A stretch of 64,000 nt of DNA from Diphasiastrum complanatum (lineage: Eukaryota > Streptophyta > Lycopodiopsida > Lycopodiales > Lycopodiaceae). The notes beneath the pieces were generated by a model. That model was not told the origin of the DNA. It saw nothing but the letters and a program-made list of their open reading frames with translations, and ran no database searches. Location: contig CM055114.1 of NCBI GenBank assembly GCA_029204225.1, positions 14,987,624 through 15,051,623 on the forward strand, written 5' to 3'. Positions 63,020 to 64,000 of the stretch are shown here, piece after piece. Each line of letters opens with the position of its first letter. The stretch's first letter is position 1. A program made the position numbers and the translations under genes.

Positions 63020-63690
63020 ACATGAGTTGGTGTATTTTAGTAAGGGAGCTGACTTAGAGGAGGTCATAGATGGTCACTCAAGTACCACTTTGACAGCTTT
63101 CTTTGAGCTAAATAGAAGTGGTGATTCATATGCCAGAGAGTTGTTGTACCAGAACTTGCCACGATTTTATGTTTATTACTAAACAATGGCGAAAGTGGGC
63201 CCGTCGAATCAACACACAATCGATTCCAGACTATTGGTCGTATGTATTTTGTCCATCTCTCTGAAGGAGAGAGAGTTCTATTTATAAGTTCTTTTGGTTC
63301 ACGTCAGAGGTGCAAAAAAGTTTTGAGGACTTTGCGCATAGTTGACAGTGAGTTGTTTCATCGTTTAGAGATGCTTGCAAGCAAAGACTTCTTATAGATG
63401 ATGTGATGGAGTGAAGTAATTGTCTACGTGAGGCGACTTCATGGGGGACTCCATTGTAGCTTCGACTCATGTTCGTTGTACTTCTCTTGACATGTGCCCC
63501 TTCCGACCCATTAGACCTTTGGAAGAGTATAGAGCCGCATTTAGTAGAGGATTATGCGCACGAGTTAGGTCAACCATTTACGTGCAAGACATTATTGTGA
63601 GCCAGATTATGATAGATAGGGCTCTTCTTGACGTGGAGATGCACATTAGGGTTAGAACTAGAGTACATTTAGAGTTAGATTAGGTTTAGG
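63020..63690 (+). pseudogene. Helitron Rep/helicase protein remnant
   Basis: Plus strand, three frames. TAFFELNRSGDSYARELLYQ (63090-63150) and LPRFYVYY, then IGRMYFVHLSEGER (about 63233-63275), SSFRDACKQRLLIDDVME (about 63358-63411), NCLREATSWGTP, LRLMFVVLLLTCAPSDPLDL (about 63462-63522), and DRALLDVEMHIRVRTRVHLE near 63615-63675. This order matches the region of the plant Helitron protein between the Rep nuclease and the PIF1-type helicase core. The intact protein drives rolling-circle transposition. The Rep HUH motif and the helicase Walker motifs are not present. Stops and shifts make it dead. Confidence 0.75.
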
Positions 63691-64000
63691 GTTTTGGTTA
63701 TGGTTTATATTGGCATTAAGTGTCCACACAACAAATAGACGCAGTTCATGGCAAAGCAAACAAGTATTTTTGAACAAGGTATTTGCTTTACTTTGTAGAT
63801 CGACTTAATAGTTTGTCAAGTTTTATTAGCATGCATCTTTATGTTTGTAAACAATACTCACAATTTCCATTCTTATAACTTCATTATTTGAGTCATATTA
63901 CATTTTTTTTACATGATAAAAATTGTGCAAAAAGAACAAAAAAGGACCAAGAGTGGATCCTAATCTGATCCTCAAGGGGGGATTGGTTGTCAGATTATTT
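63691..64000. other. Window end, no gene recognised
   Basis: Non-coding by eye. The helicase core of the Helitron protein would be expected further right but is not seen up to the window end. Confidence 0.5.

Overview
This is plant nuclear DNA, very rich in repeats. The evidence is intron-split genes, Copia and Gypsy LTR retrotransposons with initiator-tRNA-Met primer sites, a Helitron helicase relic, and a CID7-type gene (PAM2, CUE-like, DUF1771) of a kind known from land plants. Many long (GA)n/(CT)n arrays and little gene content suggest a large-genome lineage. A fern or other non-crop lineage would fit, but the sequence alone does not fix the taxon. No bacterial operon, CRISPR array, rRNA or tRNA gene was recognised.

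Only two host genes are supported. (1) A minus-strand CID7-like gene has four clear exons between 19521 and 16599 encoding PAM2, CUE-like and DUF1771 parts. A decayed stretch at 13420-13051 can still be aligned to the C-terminal SMR domain. Its promoter side (22101-22596) has a TATA box and six CACGTG palindromes. (2) A minus-strand intronless gene at 45341-44835 encodes two diverged ubiquitin folds in tandem, neither with a terminal Gly-Gly.

Everything else identified is mobile or repetitive. 0-12 kb: LTR and gag remnants, an array of GC-rich hairpins, a roughly 330-bp satellite whose every unit ends in (GA)n, Helitron-like ends, and a solo LTR with a perfect 5-bp target duplication. 25-31 kb: two broken Copia pol regions in opposite orientation. 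32.4-34.2 kb: a large fold-back palindrome full of (TC)n/(GA)n. 35-37 kb: the gag-protease part of another Copia. 39.9-44.3 kb: a Gypsy element with 5-bp target duplications and internal deletions. 50-57 kb: a Copia element inserted into the gag gene of an opposite-strand retroelement, plus a truncated second copy of the same Copia family. 57.6-59 kb: a long LTR with a different primer site. 59.6-61.7 kb: another Copia gag-protease-integrase region. 63-63.7 kb: a Helitron replication/helicase protein relic.

I found no convincing new multi-gene system. The items most worth a second look are the fold-back palindrome, the Helitron-like ends next to (CA)n arrays, the fused double ubiquitin-like gene, the decayed SMR domain of the CID7-like gene, and the family history shown by the 263-bp LTR Copia (nested full element, truncated copy and solo LTR).
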